From NCBI RefSeq assembly GCF_051200875.1, contig NZ_CP195191.1, forward strand, positions 3,844,001 through 3,908,000: DNA of 64,000 nt, written 5' to 3'. Below the pieces are notes generated by a model. It worked only from the letters and a program-made list of their open reading frames with translations. It made no database searches and was not told the origin of the DNA. The translations under genes were made by a program, and so were the position numbers. Of this stretch, positions 40,979 through 49,449 are shown piece after piece. This DNA comes from Pseudotabrizicola sp051200875. GTDB lineage: Bacteria > Pseudomonadota > Alphaproteobacteria > Rhodobacterales > Rhodobacteraceae. The number at the start of each line of letters is the position of its first letter. The stretch's first letter is position 1.

Positions 40979-41421
40979 TTGGAATTGACTTTCATTCAGT
41001 TGAGTTCAGTCGAACTGCGACCTTCCAGCAGTTCCAGACTGCGAGCAATGTCGCAGTTGGCCGCAAGGACAGTATCCCTGACTGTATCAGGCTTTCAAGG
41101 CCATATGACGCCGAGGCAATGGTCTGGGAATATATGTAAAGTCAGCCGTAGCGACTTGTGTGAGTTGCGACTGATTTCAGCGTCATCGCTACTTTGCGGT
41201 TGCGAAATAAGCAACTGTGAGAAGCTGAAAAGTTAAGACATGCTCCCGCGAGGGTGAGATGCGGCATCTCGATGGCGTTCGGGTTCAATCTTTGTGCAGT
41301 CCAGCCCCGCCCGGAGGTTTTGATGAGGGACGTCTGAATAATCCGTTAAGTCGCTTCGCTAATGTGTTGATTCTTGGTGTAAATTTTTGCGTCCCCGTCG
41401 GGGACGCAAAGGTTGTTGCAG
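40979..41421. other. Gene-free, AT-richer intergenic region
   Basis: About 440 bp without a supported gene. It should contain the promoter of the reverse-strand hydrolase/GSCFA pair and the 3' end of pirin transcription. A perfect hairpin TTTGCGTCCCC, GA, CGGGGACGCAAA lies at about 41387-41410. Confidence 0.4.
41387..41410. terminator. Stem-loop downstream of pirin gene
   Basis: Eleven base pairs (TTTGCGTCCCC with GGGGACGCAAA) around a 2-nt loop, 12 bp past the pirin stop. U-tract is weak on both strands, so only the position supports a terminator role. Confidence 0.45.
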
Positions 41422-42339
41422 TCAGGCCCCTTTTCCGTTGCGGATAAAGGTGCCGTTTTGCAGGTCGCGGAACGCCTGCCGCAGCTCTTCCTGTGTGTTC
41501 ATCACGATCGGCCCATGCCAGGCCACCGGCTCTTGGATCGGGCGACCTGTCATCAAAAGGAAACGGATGCCTTCGTCTCCGGCCTGAACCGTGATCTCAT
41601 CTCCAGCGCCGAACCGAATAAGGGTCCGGTTCCCGGTCATGTCGCGGATGTTCAGTTCTTGCCCGCGATATTCCTTCTCCACCTTGATCCCCACCGGATC
41701 ACTGGCATCGCGGAAGCTGCCCGACCCTGCAAAAACATAGGCCAAAGCGTTGGACCGCGTGTCGATCGCAAAATTCTTCCGCCGCCCTGCCGGCACCGAG
41801 ATGTCCAGAAGCATCGGGTTTGCGGCAATCCCGTCCACTGGTCCGGTCTTGCCCCAGAACGACCCGATGATCACCTTGACCACCGTCCCGTCATCGTCAC
41901 CTTCTACCGGAATATCGGCGCCCGTGATGTCCTGATAGCGGGGCTGTGTCATCTTCAGCGACTTCGGCAGGTTCGCCCAAAGCTGGAAGCCATGCATCCG
42001 CCCCTCTTTGTCCCCCGAGGGCATCTCTTGATGGACGATCCCTGAACCGGCGGTCATCCATTGCACGCTGCCCGGCCCTAAAAGGCCCCGGTTGCCCAAG
42101 GAATCCGCGTGTTCGACCTTGCCTTCCAGAACATAGGTGATCGTCTCGATCCCGCGATGCGGGTGCCACGGAAACCCCTTTGAATAAAGCCGAGGGTCGT
42201 CGTTGCGGAAGTCATCCATCATCAGGAACGGGTCCGTCAAGCTTGGATCCCCGAACCCGAACACCCGGTGCAAATGAACGCCGGCCCCTTCCATCGTGGG
42301 TTGGGCGCGGCTGGTGGCGGCAACGGGTCTAAAGGTCAT
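41422..42339 (-). CDS. Pirin family protein
   Basis: This 305-residue bicupin has metal-site motifs FPWHPHRGIETITYVLEGKVEHADSLGNRG (two His and a Glu) and GSGIVHQEMPSGDKEGRMHGFQLWANLP, characteristic of pirin. Some bacterial pirins have quercetinase-like dioxygenase activity; others modulate metabolism. The C-terminal cupin ends EPVAWHGPIVMNTQEELRQAFRDLQNGTFI. It is divergent from the GntR regulator, sharing the promoter region 42340-42511. Confidence 0.9.
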   Translation of the reverse strand: MTFRPVAATSRAQPTMEGAGVHLHRVFGFGDPSLTDPFLMMDDFRNDDPRLYSKGFPWHPHRGIETITYVLEGKVEHADSLGNRGLLGPGSVQWMTAGSGIVHQEMPSGDKEGRMHGFQLWANLPKSLKMTQPRYQDITGADIPVEGDDDGTVVKVIIGSFWGKTGPVDGIAANPMLLDISVPAGRRKNFAIDTRSNALAYVFAGSGSFRDASDPVGIKVEKEYRGQELNIRDMTGNRTLIRFGAGDEITVQAGDEGIRFLLMTGRPIQEPVAWHGPIVMNTQEELRQAFRDLQNGTFIRNGKGA

Positions 42340-42445
42340 GGCAGTCTCCTTTCGGTCTTGCCCCTAATGTGGGGCTTTGGCGCGAAAAGGCCAGAGGGTG
42401 TTTCTGTGGGAAAATCGACAGGCTTTTGTGCGCCTGCTGCGAAAA

Positions 42446-42461
42446 TGTATACAATATGTAT
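42446..42461. promoter_or_regulatory. GntR-type operator candidate
   Basis: TGTATACA (42446-42453) is a perfect 8-bp palindrome, overlapping ATACA-ATA-TGTAT (42449-42461). TTGTATACAA-like palindromes are typical sites of FCD/FadR-type GntR regulators. It lies 58 bp before the GntR start and within the shared region with pirin, suggesting autoregulation. Confidence 0.55.
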
Positions 42462-42511
42462 TTTGATGGTATAAGGAATGAAGACATCAAGAAAACTGAG
42501 TCGGAGATCCC

Positions 42512-43219
42512 ATGCAGGAAGGAAAAAGCCGCAAGTCTGGCTGCGCCGAAGACCTTAAGCGCCGTGTCCTGACGCAGGATCTGGAGCCCGGGGTCTATCT
42601 GGATGAGACCGAGTTGGCCGAGTTCTACGGCATCTCGCGTCCGCCGCTACGCGAGGTGCTGCGCGAGCTGGCAGGCGAAGGCTATGTCGTCTTGCATGAA
42701 AACCGCGGCGCTCAGGTTGCGCCGATGACGCACAAGACGTTGCGGAATTTCTTCATGGCCGCACCGATGATCTATGCGGCGACGTCTCGCCTTGCGGCCG
42801 AGCACGCGACACAGGCCCAGATCATGCGGCTGAAAGACACGCAGCTATTGTTCCGCGCGGCGATCCGCGATGGCGATACGGCGCAACGCGCCCTGCTTAA
42901 TGAAAAGTTCCACACCATCGTCGGAGAGATGGCGGACAACGAATTCCTGATGCCGTCGCTGCGGCGCTTGCTGATCGACCATACCCGGATTTCGATGACC
43001 TTTTACAATCCGCGGAAAACCTCGCTGTCCGCCGCGCGTGAAACCGCTGCGGACCACCACGACCAGTTCATTGCTCTGATCGAGGCGGGCGATGCCGAAG
43101 AGGCGGCTGCGTTGGCCATCGCCCATTGGGAGCTTTCCCGTGTGGAAATCGAAAGTTTTGTCACCCCCACTGCCTTGACCGAGCCACTTGGGCCGGCCCT
43201 TGGCACGGCCAGAAATTGA
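42512..43219 (+). CDS. GntR family regulator (FCD/FadR type)
   Basis: This 235-residue protein has an N-terminal winged HTH (VLTQDLEPGVYLDETELAEFYGISRPPLREVLRELAGEGYVVLHENRGAQVAPM) and a C-terminal FCD ligand domain with metal-type residues (NEKFHTIVGEMADN, TAADHHDQFIALIEAGDAEEAAALAIAHW). It heads the forward cluster 43228-47724 and probably represses it until the pathway substrate or a derived acid appears. The GGAGATCCC context upstream of ATG 42512 is a weak ribosome site. Confidence 0.88.
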   Translation: MQEGKSRKSGCAEDLKRRVLTQDLEPGVYLDETELAEFYGISRPPLREVLRELAGEGYVVLHENRGAQVAPMTHKTLRNFFMAAPMIYAATSRLAAEHATQAQIMRLKDTQLLFRAAIRDGDTAQRALLNEKFHTIVGEMADNEFLMPSLRRLLIDHTRISMTFYNPRKTSLSAARETAADHHDQFIALIEAGDAEEAAALAIAHWELSRVEIESFVTPTALTEPLGPALGTARN

Positions 43220-43227
43220 GGGCCCAG

Positions 43228-44130
43228 ATGAAGTTCGAGGGGATCTACACACCTGTCATCACCCCGCATCGCGAAGATGGCAGCATTGACCGAGACGCCT
43301 TTGCCGCGCAGATCGAATACCTGATTGCGTCAGGCGTTCATGGCCTGATCAACGGTGGCTCGACCGGGGAATACTACGCTCAGTCGATGCAGGAACGCCT
43401 GGAGATGGCCAGTCTTGCGCGCGATATCACGAAGGGGCGTATCCATCTGATGGTCGGCACCGTGGCCATCCGGCTGGAAGACAGCATTATCATGGCCGAA
43501 CATGCGGCCAAGATCGGGGCTGACAGCATTCTGGTCGGAAGCCCGCCATATTCGGTGCCGACCGAACAGGAAAACGCATTGAATGCGCTGGCCATCGACC
43601 GTGCCGCCGATTTGCCGATCATGCTTTACAACTATCCGGGGCGTATGGGCATCAACATGGGCGAGGAGTTCCTTGACCGTGTTGGCCGGAGCCGGAACTT
43701 CTGTGCCGTCAAGGAAAGTTCGGGCGATATCAACCGGGTGCACCTTTTGGCCCGCGATTATCCGCATATCCAGATGTCTTGTGGCATGGACGATCAGGCA
43801 TTGGAATTCTTTGCCTGGGGCGCCCGCAGTTGGGTTTGCGGCGGGTCGAACTTCCTGCCTGCCGAACATATCGCGCTTTATCGTGCCTGCGCGATCGAAG
43901 GCAATTTCGACAAGGGCCGCCGGATCATGTCTGCCATGATGCCCTTGATGCGGGTGCTGGAACAGGGCGGGAAGTTCATTCAGTGCATCAAGCATGGGGC
44001 CGAGATGATGGGCCAATATGCCGGGCCTCCGCGCCCGCCGCTTAAGGGCTTGAACAAGGATGACAAGCGGCAGTTGGAACAGGTGGTGCGCGTCTTGAAG
44101 CAGACCGTGGCCCAGATCGTGGCGGAGTAA
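43228..44130 (+). CDS. Dihydrodipicolinate synthase-family aldolase/lyase
   Basis: This 300-residue class I aldolase (DapA/NanA superfamily) has GIYTPVITPHREDGSIDRDAF at the start, LINGGSTGEYYAQSMQERLEMA, catalytic Tyr in IMLYNYPGRMG and Schiff-base Lys in FCAVKESSGDINR. Homologous subgroup enzymes act in sugar-acid, hydroxyproline or other keto-acid catabolism. It is not the biosynthetic DapA, judging from the operon. It is 8 bp after gntR and 5 bp before the aldehyde dehydrogenase. With the latter, a pair such as keto-acid dehydratase/aldolase plus semialdehyde oxidation is plausible. Confidence 0.85.
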   Translation: MKFEGIYTPVITPHREDGSIDRDAFAAQIEYLIASGVHGLINGGSTGEYYAQSMQERLEMASLARDITKGRIHLMVGTVAIRLEDSIIMAEHAAKIGADSILVGSPPYSVPTEQENALNALAIDRAADLPIMLYNYPGRMGINMGEEFLDRVGRSRNFCAVKESSGDINRVHLLARDYPHIQMSCGMDDQALEFFAWGARSWVCGGSNFLPAEHIALYRACAIEGNFDKGRRIMSAMMPLMRVLEQGGKFIQCIKHGAEMMGQYAGPPRPPLKGLNKDDKRQLEQVVRVLKQTVAQIVAE

Positions 44131-44135
44131 GAGCG

Positions 44136-45629
44136 ATGACCCTTTTGACCAAAGACGAATACAAATCCATCGCCAAAGGCCTGTCCTTTCCGACCCAAGC
44201 CTTTGTGGATGGCAGCTTTCGCCCAGCTCTCAGCGGCAAGACTTTTGACAGTGTGAACCCGGCTACGGGAGAGGTTCTGGCAAAAGTTGCGTCCTGCGAT
44301 GCCGCTGACGTGGATTTCGCCGTGCAAAAGGCGCGCGATGCCTTTGAAGATGGGCGCTGGTCGCGTCTCCATCCGCGTGACCGCAAAGAAGTGTTGATCA
44401 AGCTGGCAAAGCTGATCAGGCGCAATGCCCGCGAACTGGCTGTCATGGAAAGCCTTGATAGCGGCAAGACGATCTTTGATTGCGAAACCGTCGATGTGCC
44501 CGAGACGATCAACTGCCTGATGTGGCATGCCGAATTGATCGACAAGATCTATGATCAGGTCTCGCCCGCCTCTGACAACCATATCGCCATGGTGGTGCGC
44601 GAGCCTGTTGGCGTGGTGGGCTTGGTGCTGCCTTGGAACTTCCCGCTATTGATGCTGGCGTGGAAAATCGGCCCGGCTTTGGCTGCTGGGTGTTCAGTAA
44701 TCGTAAAACCGGCGCTGGAGACCAGCCTGACAACCCTTCGCGTGGTCGAGTTGGCGATGGAAGCCGGTGTTCCGGCAGGCGTTTTCAACGTGCTTCCGGG
44801 GGGCGGGGCCGAAGTGGGTGAGCCGATTGGTCGCCACATGGATATCGACGCGGTGTCTTTCACCGGCTCAACCCGCACTGGCCGCCGTTTCCTAAGCTAT
44901 TCGGCGGAATCGAACGGCAAAGAAGTGACGCTGGAAATGGGCGGCAAGAACCCGGCTGTGGTTCTGAATGACGCTGAAAATCTTGACCGTGTCGCGGCCC
45001 ATATCGTCAATGGCGCTTTCTGGAACATGGGCGAAAACTGCTCGGCCTCGTCGCGGCTGATTGTGCAAAAGGGCGTGAAGGACGCGCTGTTGGCGCGCAT
45101 TGCCGCCCATGCCCGCGAATGGCCGATGGGCGACCCACTGGATCCGGTAAACCGCGTCGGCGCACTGGTCTCCAAGGCGCATTTCGACAAGGTCTGCGGC
45201 TATCTGGACAAGGGGGCCAAAGTCATCTTGGGCGGCAAGGGCGACAACGGTTTTGTCGAGCCCACAATTCTGGAAGTTGCCCGCGACGCAAAACAGGCGC
45301 GCGAGGAAATCTTTGGGCCCATCCTTTCTGTCCTGACCGTCGACAGCTTTGACGAAGCCATCGCCTTGGCCAATGACACCGAATATGGGCTTGCGGCGTC
45401 TATCTTTACCGCGAATGTCAAACGCGCGATCCGCGGCGCGCGGTCGATCCGGGCCGGCACCGTGACCGTGAACAGCTTTGGCGAAGGCGACATCTCGACC
45501 CCCTTTGGCGGCTTCAAGGCCTCGGGATTTGGCGGGTGTGACAACGGCATCCATGCCCATGACCAGTACGCCCAGTTAAAGACGATCTGGATTGATCTGG
45601 CCGATGATGAAGGCGAGGCAGTGACCTGA
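44136..45629 (+). CDS. Aldehyde dehydrogenase family protein
   Basis: This 497-residue NAD(P)-dependent ALDH has VGLVLPWNFPLLMLAWKIGPALAAGCSVIVKP, SFTGSTRTGRR, catalytic Glu in VTLEMGGKNPAVV and Cys in MGENCSASSRL. The C-terminus has FGEGDISTPFGGFKASGFGGCDNG, typical of gamma-aminobutyraldehyde/betaine-aldehyde-type ALDHs (an S-G-x-G variant). Substrate is probably an amino- or semialdehyde produced by the FAD oxidoreductase or the aldolase in the same operon. It abuts the ProC-like gene by one overlapping base. Confidence 0.9.
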   Translation: MTLLTKDEYKSIAKGLSFPTQAFVDGSFRPALSGKTFDSVNPATGEVLAKVASCDAADVDFAVQKARDAFEDGRWSRLHPRDRKEVLIKLAKLIRRNARELAVMESLDSGKTIFDCETVDVPETINCLMWHAELIDKIYDQVSPASDNHIAMVVREPVGVVGLVLPWNFPLLMLAWKIGPALAAGCSVIVKPALETSLTTLRVVELAMEAGVPAGVFNVLPGGGAEVGEPIGRHMDIDAVSFTGSTRTGRRFLSYSAESNGKEVTLEMGGKNPAVVLNDAENLDRVAAHIVNGAFWNMGENCSASSRLIVQKGVKDALLARIAAHAREWPMGDPLDPVNRVGALVSKAHFDKVCGYLDKGAKVILGGKGDNGFVEPTILEVARDAKQAREEIFGPILSVLTVDSFDEAIALANDTEYGLAASIFTANVKRAIRGARSIRAGTVTVNSFGEGDISTPFGGFKASGFGGCDNGIHAHDQYAQLKTIWIDLADDEGEAVT

Positions 45630-46387
45630 TGGCACGGGTGGGCTTTGTCGGAACGGGCGAAATCGCCTCGGCCATGGTCCAAGGGCTTGCGGGGCAGGGG
45701 CATCAGATCATTGTCTCTGACCGCAATGCCGACCGGGCCCGCCATTTGGCCGCAACGTTAGAAGGGGTAAGCGTTGCCCCCAATGCCGAGGTGGTCGCGG
45801 GTTCCGACATCGTGGTTCTGTGCCTGTTGGCCAAGGTGGCGGGCCAAGTGCTGGCGGAACTGCCGTTCCGGGCCGACCAGTCGGTGATTTCGGCCATGGT
45901 GGATGTGCCAATGAAAAAACTGCGGGTGCTTTGTGCACCAGCCACTGACATCGCCATTACCATTCCGCTTCCTCCCATTGCCAAGGGAGGCTGCCCGCTT
46001 CCCGTCTTCCCAGACTCGGCGGCGCTTCACAGCTTGTTCGGCTCAAAGAACCCGGTCTTTGCGGTCAAGGATGAGGCTGCGTTAGACGCGCATTTCGGGG
46101 CAACGGCGCTGTGCTCTCCGCTTCTGGCCCAGATGATTGTGACCGCCAACTGGCTGGCCAGCCACACAGGCGATGCCGAAAAAGCCGAAGCCTATGTCAG
46201 CAAGGTCATCCGCGCATACCTTCCGGAAAGACCCGAAGCAGGTCAGCTTGCCGCAGACCTTTACAGCCTGTCCACAGAGGGCGGTCTGAACGCCACCCTG
46301 CGGGCGGCAATGTCTCCGGCCTTGCCAATGTTAGAGCAGGGTTTGATCGGATTTCACTCACGTCTTGGGCTGTCGAACACACCATGA
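45629..46387 (+). CDS. ProC-like NAD(P)-binding reductase
   Basis: This 252-residue protein opens with a Rossmann motif MARVGFVGTGEIASAMVQGL, followed by IVSDRNADRARHLAATL and an ADIVVLCLLAKVA-type segment, as in pyrroline-5-carboxylate reductase. The C-terminal helical dimerisation part is PEAGQLAADLYSLSTEGGLNATLRAAM, where ProC has its TxGGTT region. It lacks a clear copy of that motif, so the substrate is probably an imine other than P5C. It overlaps its neighbours on both sides (ALDH, FAD oxidoreductase), indicating tight coupling. Confidence 0.75.
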   Translation: MARVGFVGTGEIASAMVQGLAGQGHQIIVSDRNADRARHLAATLEGVSVAPNAEVVAGSDIVVLCLLAKVAGQVLAELPFRADQSVISAMVDVPMKKLRVLCAPATDIAITIPLPPIAKGGCPLPVFPDSAALHSLFGSKNPVFAVKDEAALDAHFGATALCSPLLAQMIVTANWLASHTGDAEKAEAYVSKVIRAYLPERPEAGQLAADLYSLSTEGGLNATLRAAMSPALPMLEQGLIGFHSRLGLSNTP

Positions 46388-47724
46388 GCGCATACCACGC
46401 CCGCCGCACCCCCCAGCACAAAGGCCCCGCAGCATGGTCGGCCATCCTGCCGGGGCAGGCCGCTCCCGTTTCTCTCGATGGGGACTTGACCGTCGATTTC
46501 GCGCTGATCGGCGCTGGCTTTGCCGGGCTTTCCGCGGCACGCCGTCTGCACCAACTGGCGCCCGGTGCCCGTATCGCGGTGCTGGATGCAAGCCGTTTGG
46601 CCGAAGGTGCCTCGGGCCGGAACTCAGGCTTTATGATCGACCTGCCGCATGAATTGCAGTCGGATGATTATGCAGGCCATGGCGATGACCGCGCCATGAT
46701 TGCGCTGAACCGTCAGGCCATCGCTTTCGCCCGCGCTGCGGTCGAGGACTACGATATCGACCGCAATTTTTTTGATCCGGTTGGCAAGGTGAATGGGGCC
46801 GCAAGTGCCAAGACCGATGCCCTGAACCGGTCATACGCGGAACATTTGGCAACGATGGGGGAAAGCAGCACCTATCTGGACGCCAAGGCGATGACCGAGC
46901 TAACGGGAAGCCGGCACTATGTCTCGGGGCTTTACACCCCAGGAACCGTGATGCTGCAACCGGCAGGCTATATCCGGTCCCTTGCCGAAGGTCTGCGCCG
47001 GGACGGGGTATCAATTTTTGAAAATACGTCGGTGACGGCGATCACCCGAGACGGAACCGGTTGGATCCTGTCCACGGCCAAGGGGCGCGTTTCGGCTGGA
47101 AAGGTGATCCTTTCGAACAACGGCCATCTGGAAAGCTTTGGCTTCAAACCCGGTCGGCTGATGCATATCTTTCTTTTCGCCTCGATGTCCGCCGAACTGG
47201 ACGCGGATCAAATCAAGGCGTTGGGCGGCCAGCCCCGTTGGGGCGTAACGCCCTCCGACCCGATGGGCACCACCATGCGCCGGATTGCTGCGGGGCAGGG
47301 CGGCAACCGCATCGTCACCCGCACCTGCGGCAGCTTTGAACCCGATATGGTTACGTCGGAATCCGACATGCGCCGGACCGTTGCCGTACATCGGCAAAAA
47401 TTCGCCAAACGATTCCCGCAACTGGCTGGGGTTCGGCAGGAATACACTTGGGCCGGTCACCTTTGCCTTGCCCGCAATGGCGTTTCCGTCATGCGCGAGC
47501 TGGATCAGGGCCTTTTCGCCGCCTGCGTGCAGAACGGGCTTGGAACCGCGCGCGGCACTTTGACGGGGATGGGCGCGGCAGAGCTGGCCTGCGGTCGGAC
47601 CAGCGACATCACCCGCCATTTCACGGCCGAGGCCGAGCCGGTGAAGCTGCCTCCTCGCCCATTCTCGACCATCGGGGCGAATGCATTCTTGCGCTACAAG
47701 GAATGGCAGGCCAAGGAAGAGTGA
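46384..47724 (+). CDS. FAD-dependent amine/amino acid oxidoreductase (DAO family)
   Basis: This 446-residue DAO-family flavoprotein opens with Rossmann motif VDFALIGAGFAGLSAARRLHQL, then SRLAEGASGRNSGFMIDLPHEL, resembling gamma-glutamylputrescine oxidase/PuuB-like enzymes. MLQPAGYIRSLAEGLRRDGV and a C-terminal ACVQNGLGTARGTLTGMGAAEL FAD segment follow. It is the last gene of the forward operon (GntR-DapA-ALDH-ProC-like-DAO). It probably oxidises an N-methylated or cyclic amine or amino acid, with the aldehyde product handled by the ALDH. It overlaps the ProC-like gene by 4 bp. Confidence 0.87.
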   Translation: MSAYHARRTPQHKGPAAWSAILPGQAAPVSLDGDLTVDFALIGAGFAGLSAARRLHQLAPGARIAVLDASRLAEGASGRNSGFMIDLPHELQSDDYAGHGDDRAMIALNRQAIAFARAAVEDYDIDRNFFDPVGKVNGAASAKTDALNRSYAEHLATMGESSTYLDAKAMTELTGSRHYVSGLYTPGTVMLQPAGYIRSLAEGLRRDGVSIFENTSVTAITRDGTGWILSTAKGRVSAGKVILSNNGHLESFGFKPGRLMHIFLFASMSAELDADQIKALGGQPRWGVTPSDPMGTTMRRIAAGQGGNRIVTRTCGSFEPDMVTSESDMRRTVAVHRQKFAKRFPQLAGVRQEYTWAGHLCLARNGVSVMRELDQGLFAACVQNGLGTARGTLTGMGAAELACGRTSDITRHFTAEAEPVKLPPRPFSTIGANAFLRYKEWQAKEE

Positions 47725-47888
47725 CGATCCCGGCACCCCGCCGCTTTGGGGTGGGGCGCGCCAATTAGGTCAGCCAAAGTCCGCTGACTTTACTGGACGA
47801 TGCGTGTCAAGTCTTTGGCTGGCGTCCACTGTTCGGGTCCGCCAAACAGTCGTTGAAGAGGCTTGCACGCAGCATGAAGGGGCAAGGC

Positions 47889-49439
47889 TCAGAACTCGGT
47901 ATTCAAGGCATCCATCTCGGGGATTTCACGCTCGCGCCGCGCGATGAAATCCAACAAAGCGTCCTTCACGCCCTCATCAAGTTTTGGCTCCTGATACTCA
48001 CCCAGCAGTTTTTTCGCGTGAGACAAAGCACGCTCGGTGATCTCGACCGCCCCCTCGGCCTGCCACTGCTCAATGGAATTATTGTCAAAGAGCTTGGGCA
48101 TGAAGAAAGCACGCTCAAAGTTTTCCAACGTATGCGGATGGCCAAGGTAATGGCCGCCGGGGCCAATATCACGCACGGCTTGCATGGCGGCATCAAAGTC
48201 ATCCCAGCGGGGGCCTTCCGCCATGCGATAGCCCATGGCGCAGACCTCGGCATCCACCACGAATTTCGCGAACGAACAATGCATCCCAGCCTCATTCCAG
48301 CCCGCCGAATGCCAGATGTAATTTGCCCCTGCATGCAGAACGGCATCCATCGTCATCGCGGATTCGTAACCCGCCTGTGCGTCAAAGGTCTTGGCCCCAC
48401 CCAGCAGGTTGCTGGTCCGCCACGGCACATCATAGAACCGCGCCATCTGGCCGATCATGAAATTCATCAAGCTGATTTCCGGTGTTCCGGCCATCGGCGC
48501 GCCTGACTTCATGCTAACCGTGGAAAGGTAATGCCCATAGATCGCGGGGCAGCCTCTGCGGACGACCTGCGTATAAGCCAAGGCTGACAGAGCCTCGGCA
48601 TTCAGTTGCGCCACCGCAGGCGCAACAGAGGCGGGTGTATTCGCGCCACCAAGCACAAAGGGAGAGCACAGAACCGGCTGGTTTGCCCGGCAAAAGGCCC
48701 GCATGGCCGACAGCATCGTTTCATCCCAGACAAGGGGCGAATTGCCGTTGCAATTTCCAGTCACGACGGGGGTCTGCTCCATCACGTCCTTACCGAACAA
48801 GATCTCGCACATCGCCATGACATCTTCGGCATTCCGGCCAGAGGTGGTCATGCCCATGAAGGTTTTGTCGGAATACTTGATCGACGAGTAGGTGATGTGC
48901 AGGTGCCGATGGCTGACCTTGATGTCCATCGGTTCGACGATGTGATGGGCGCTGGAATGCAGCGCGGGCGACATCTGCGCCAGCTTATGGAACATGTTCA
49001 GATCGGCAATTGTCGGCCAGCGGCGCTTGTCTTCCAGATCCCGCAGAAACGGGGCGCCGGTCATCGGGACAAAGATCGCATGTTTGCCACCAAAAGGCAG
49101 GTCGCGGTCACGGTTCCGGGCGCGATAAGTCCAACCGTTTGGGATGGTCGCAACCAACTCGCGTACCAAGCCGCGATCCAGATAAACCCGCTCGCCGACC
49201 ACTTTGGCACCGGCCCGCCGCCAGTCTTCCAGCGCGATCTCGTCGCGGAAGATCACGCCCACCTCTTCCAAAATGGACATCGAGGCCGCGTCAATCTTTT
49301 CGACATGGGCTTGGTCCATCACCTCGCAGAGCGGAATACCCCGCGAAAGGCTGGGCAGCATCGTGAAATCGGGGGCCTGCCGAAGAGCGCGTCGTGCCTG
49401 CCTTCCGCCGGATCTATGGACACTCTCCTCGCTGGACAT
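47889..49439 (-). CDS. MttB-family methyltransferase (non-pyrrolysine)
   Basis: This 516-residue member of the trimethylamine methyltransferase superfamily has VEKIDAASMSILEEVGVIFRDEIALEDW, APFLRDLEDKRRWPT, AHHIVEPMDIKVSHRHLH and, C-terminally, WHSAGWNEAGMHCSFAKFVVDAEVCAMGYRMAEGPRWDD. The frame has no internal TAG, so it belongs to the MttB proteins without pyrrolysine, of which some demethylate glycine betaine or proline betaine to a corrinoid protein. No corrinoid-protein gene adjoins. Start 49439 is chosen for GAAAGG 6 bp upstream over the ATG at 49445. Same transcript as the enolase-superfamily gene (10 bp gap), convergent with the DAO gene. Confidence 0.88.
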   Translation of the reverse strand: MSSEESVHRSGGRQARRALRQAPDFTMLPSLSRGIPLCEVMDQAHVEKIDAASMSILEEVGVIFRDEIALEDWRRAGAKVVGERVYLDRGLVRELVATIPNGWTYRARNRDRDLPFGGKHAIFVPMTGAPFLRDLEDKRRWPTIADLNMFHKLAQMSPALHSSAHHIVEPMDIKVSHRHLHITYSSIKYSDKTFMGMTTSGRNAEDVMAMCEILFGKDVMEQTPVVTGNCNGNSPLVWDETMLSAMRAFCRANQPVLCSPFVLGGANTPASVAPAVAQLNAEALSALAYTQVVRRGCPAIYGHYLSTVSMKSGAPMAGTPEISLMNFMIGQMARFYDVPWRTSNLLGGAKTFDAQAGYESAMTMDAVLHAGANYIWHSAGWNEAGMHCSFAKFVVDAEVCAMGYRMAEGPRWDDFDAAMQAVRDIGPGGHYLGHPHTLENFERAFFMPKLFDNNSIEQWQAEGAVEITERALSHAKKLLGEYQEPKLDEGVKDALLDFIARREREIPEMDALNTEF

Positions 49440-49449
49440 GGCCATCCTT

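Noticed and set aside
47889..49439. Pyrrolysine-containing trimethylamine methyltransferase
   Set aside because: The reading frame contains no internal TAG and no pyl or mttC genes adjoin.
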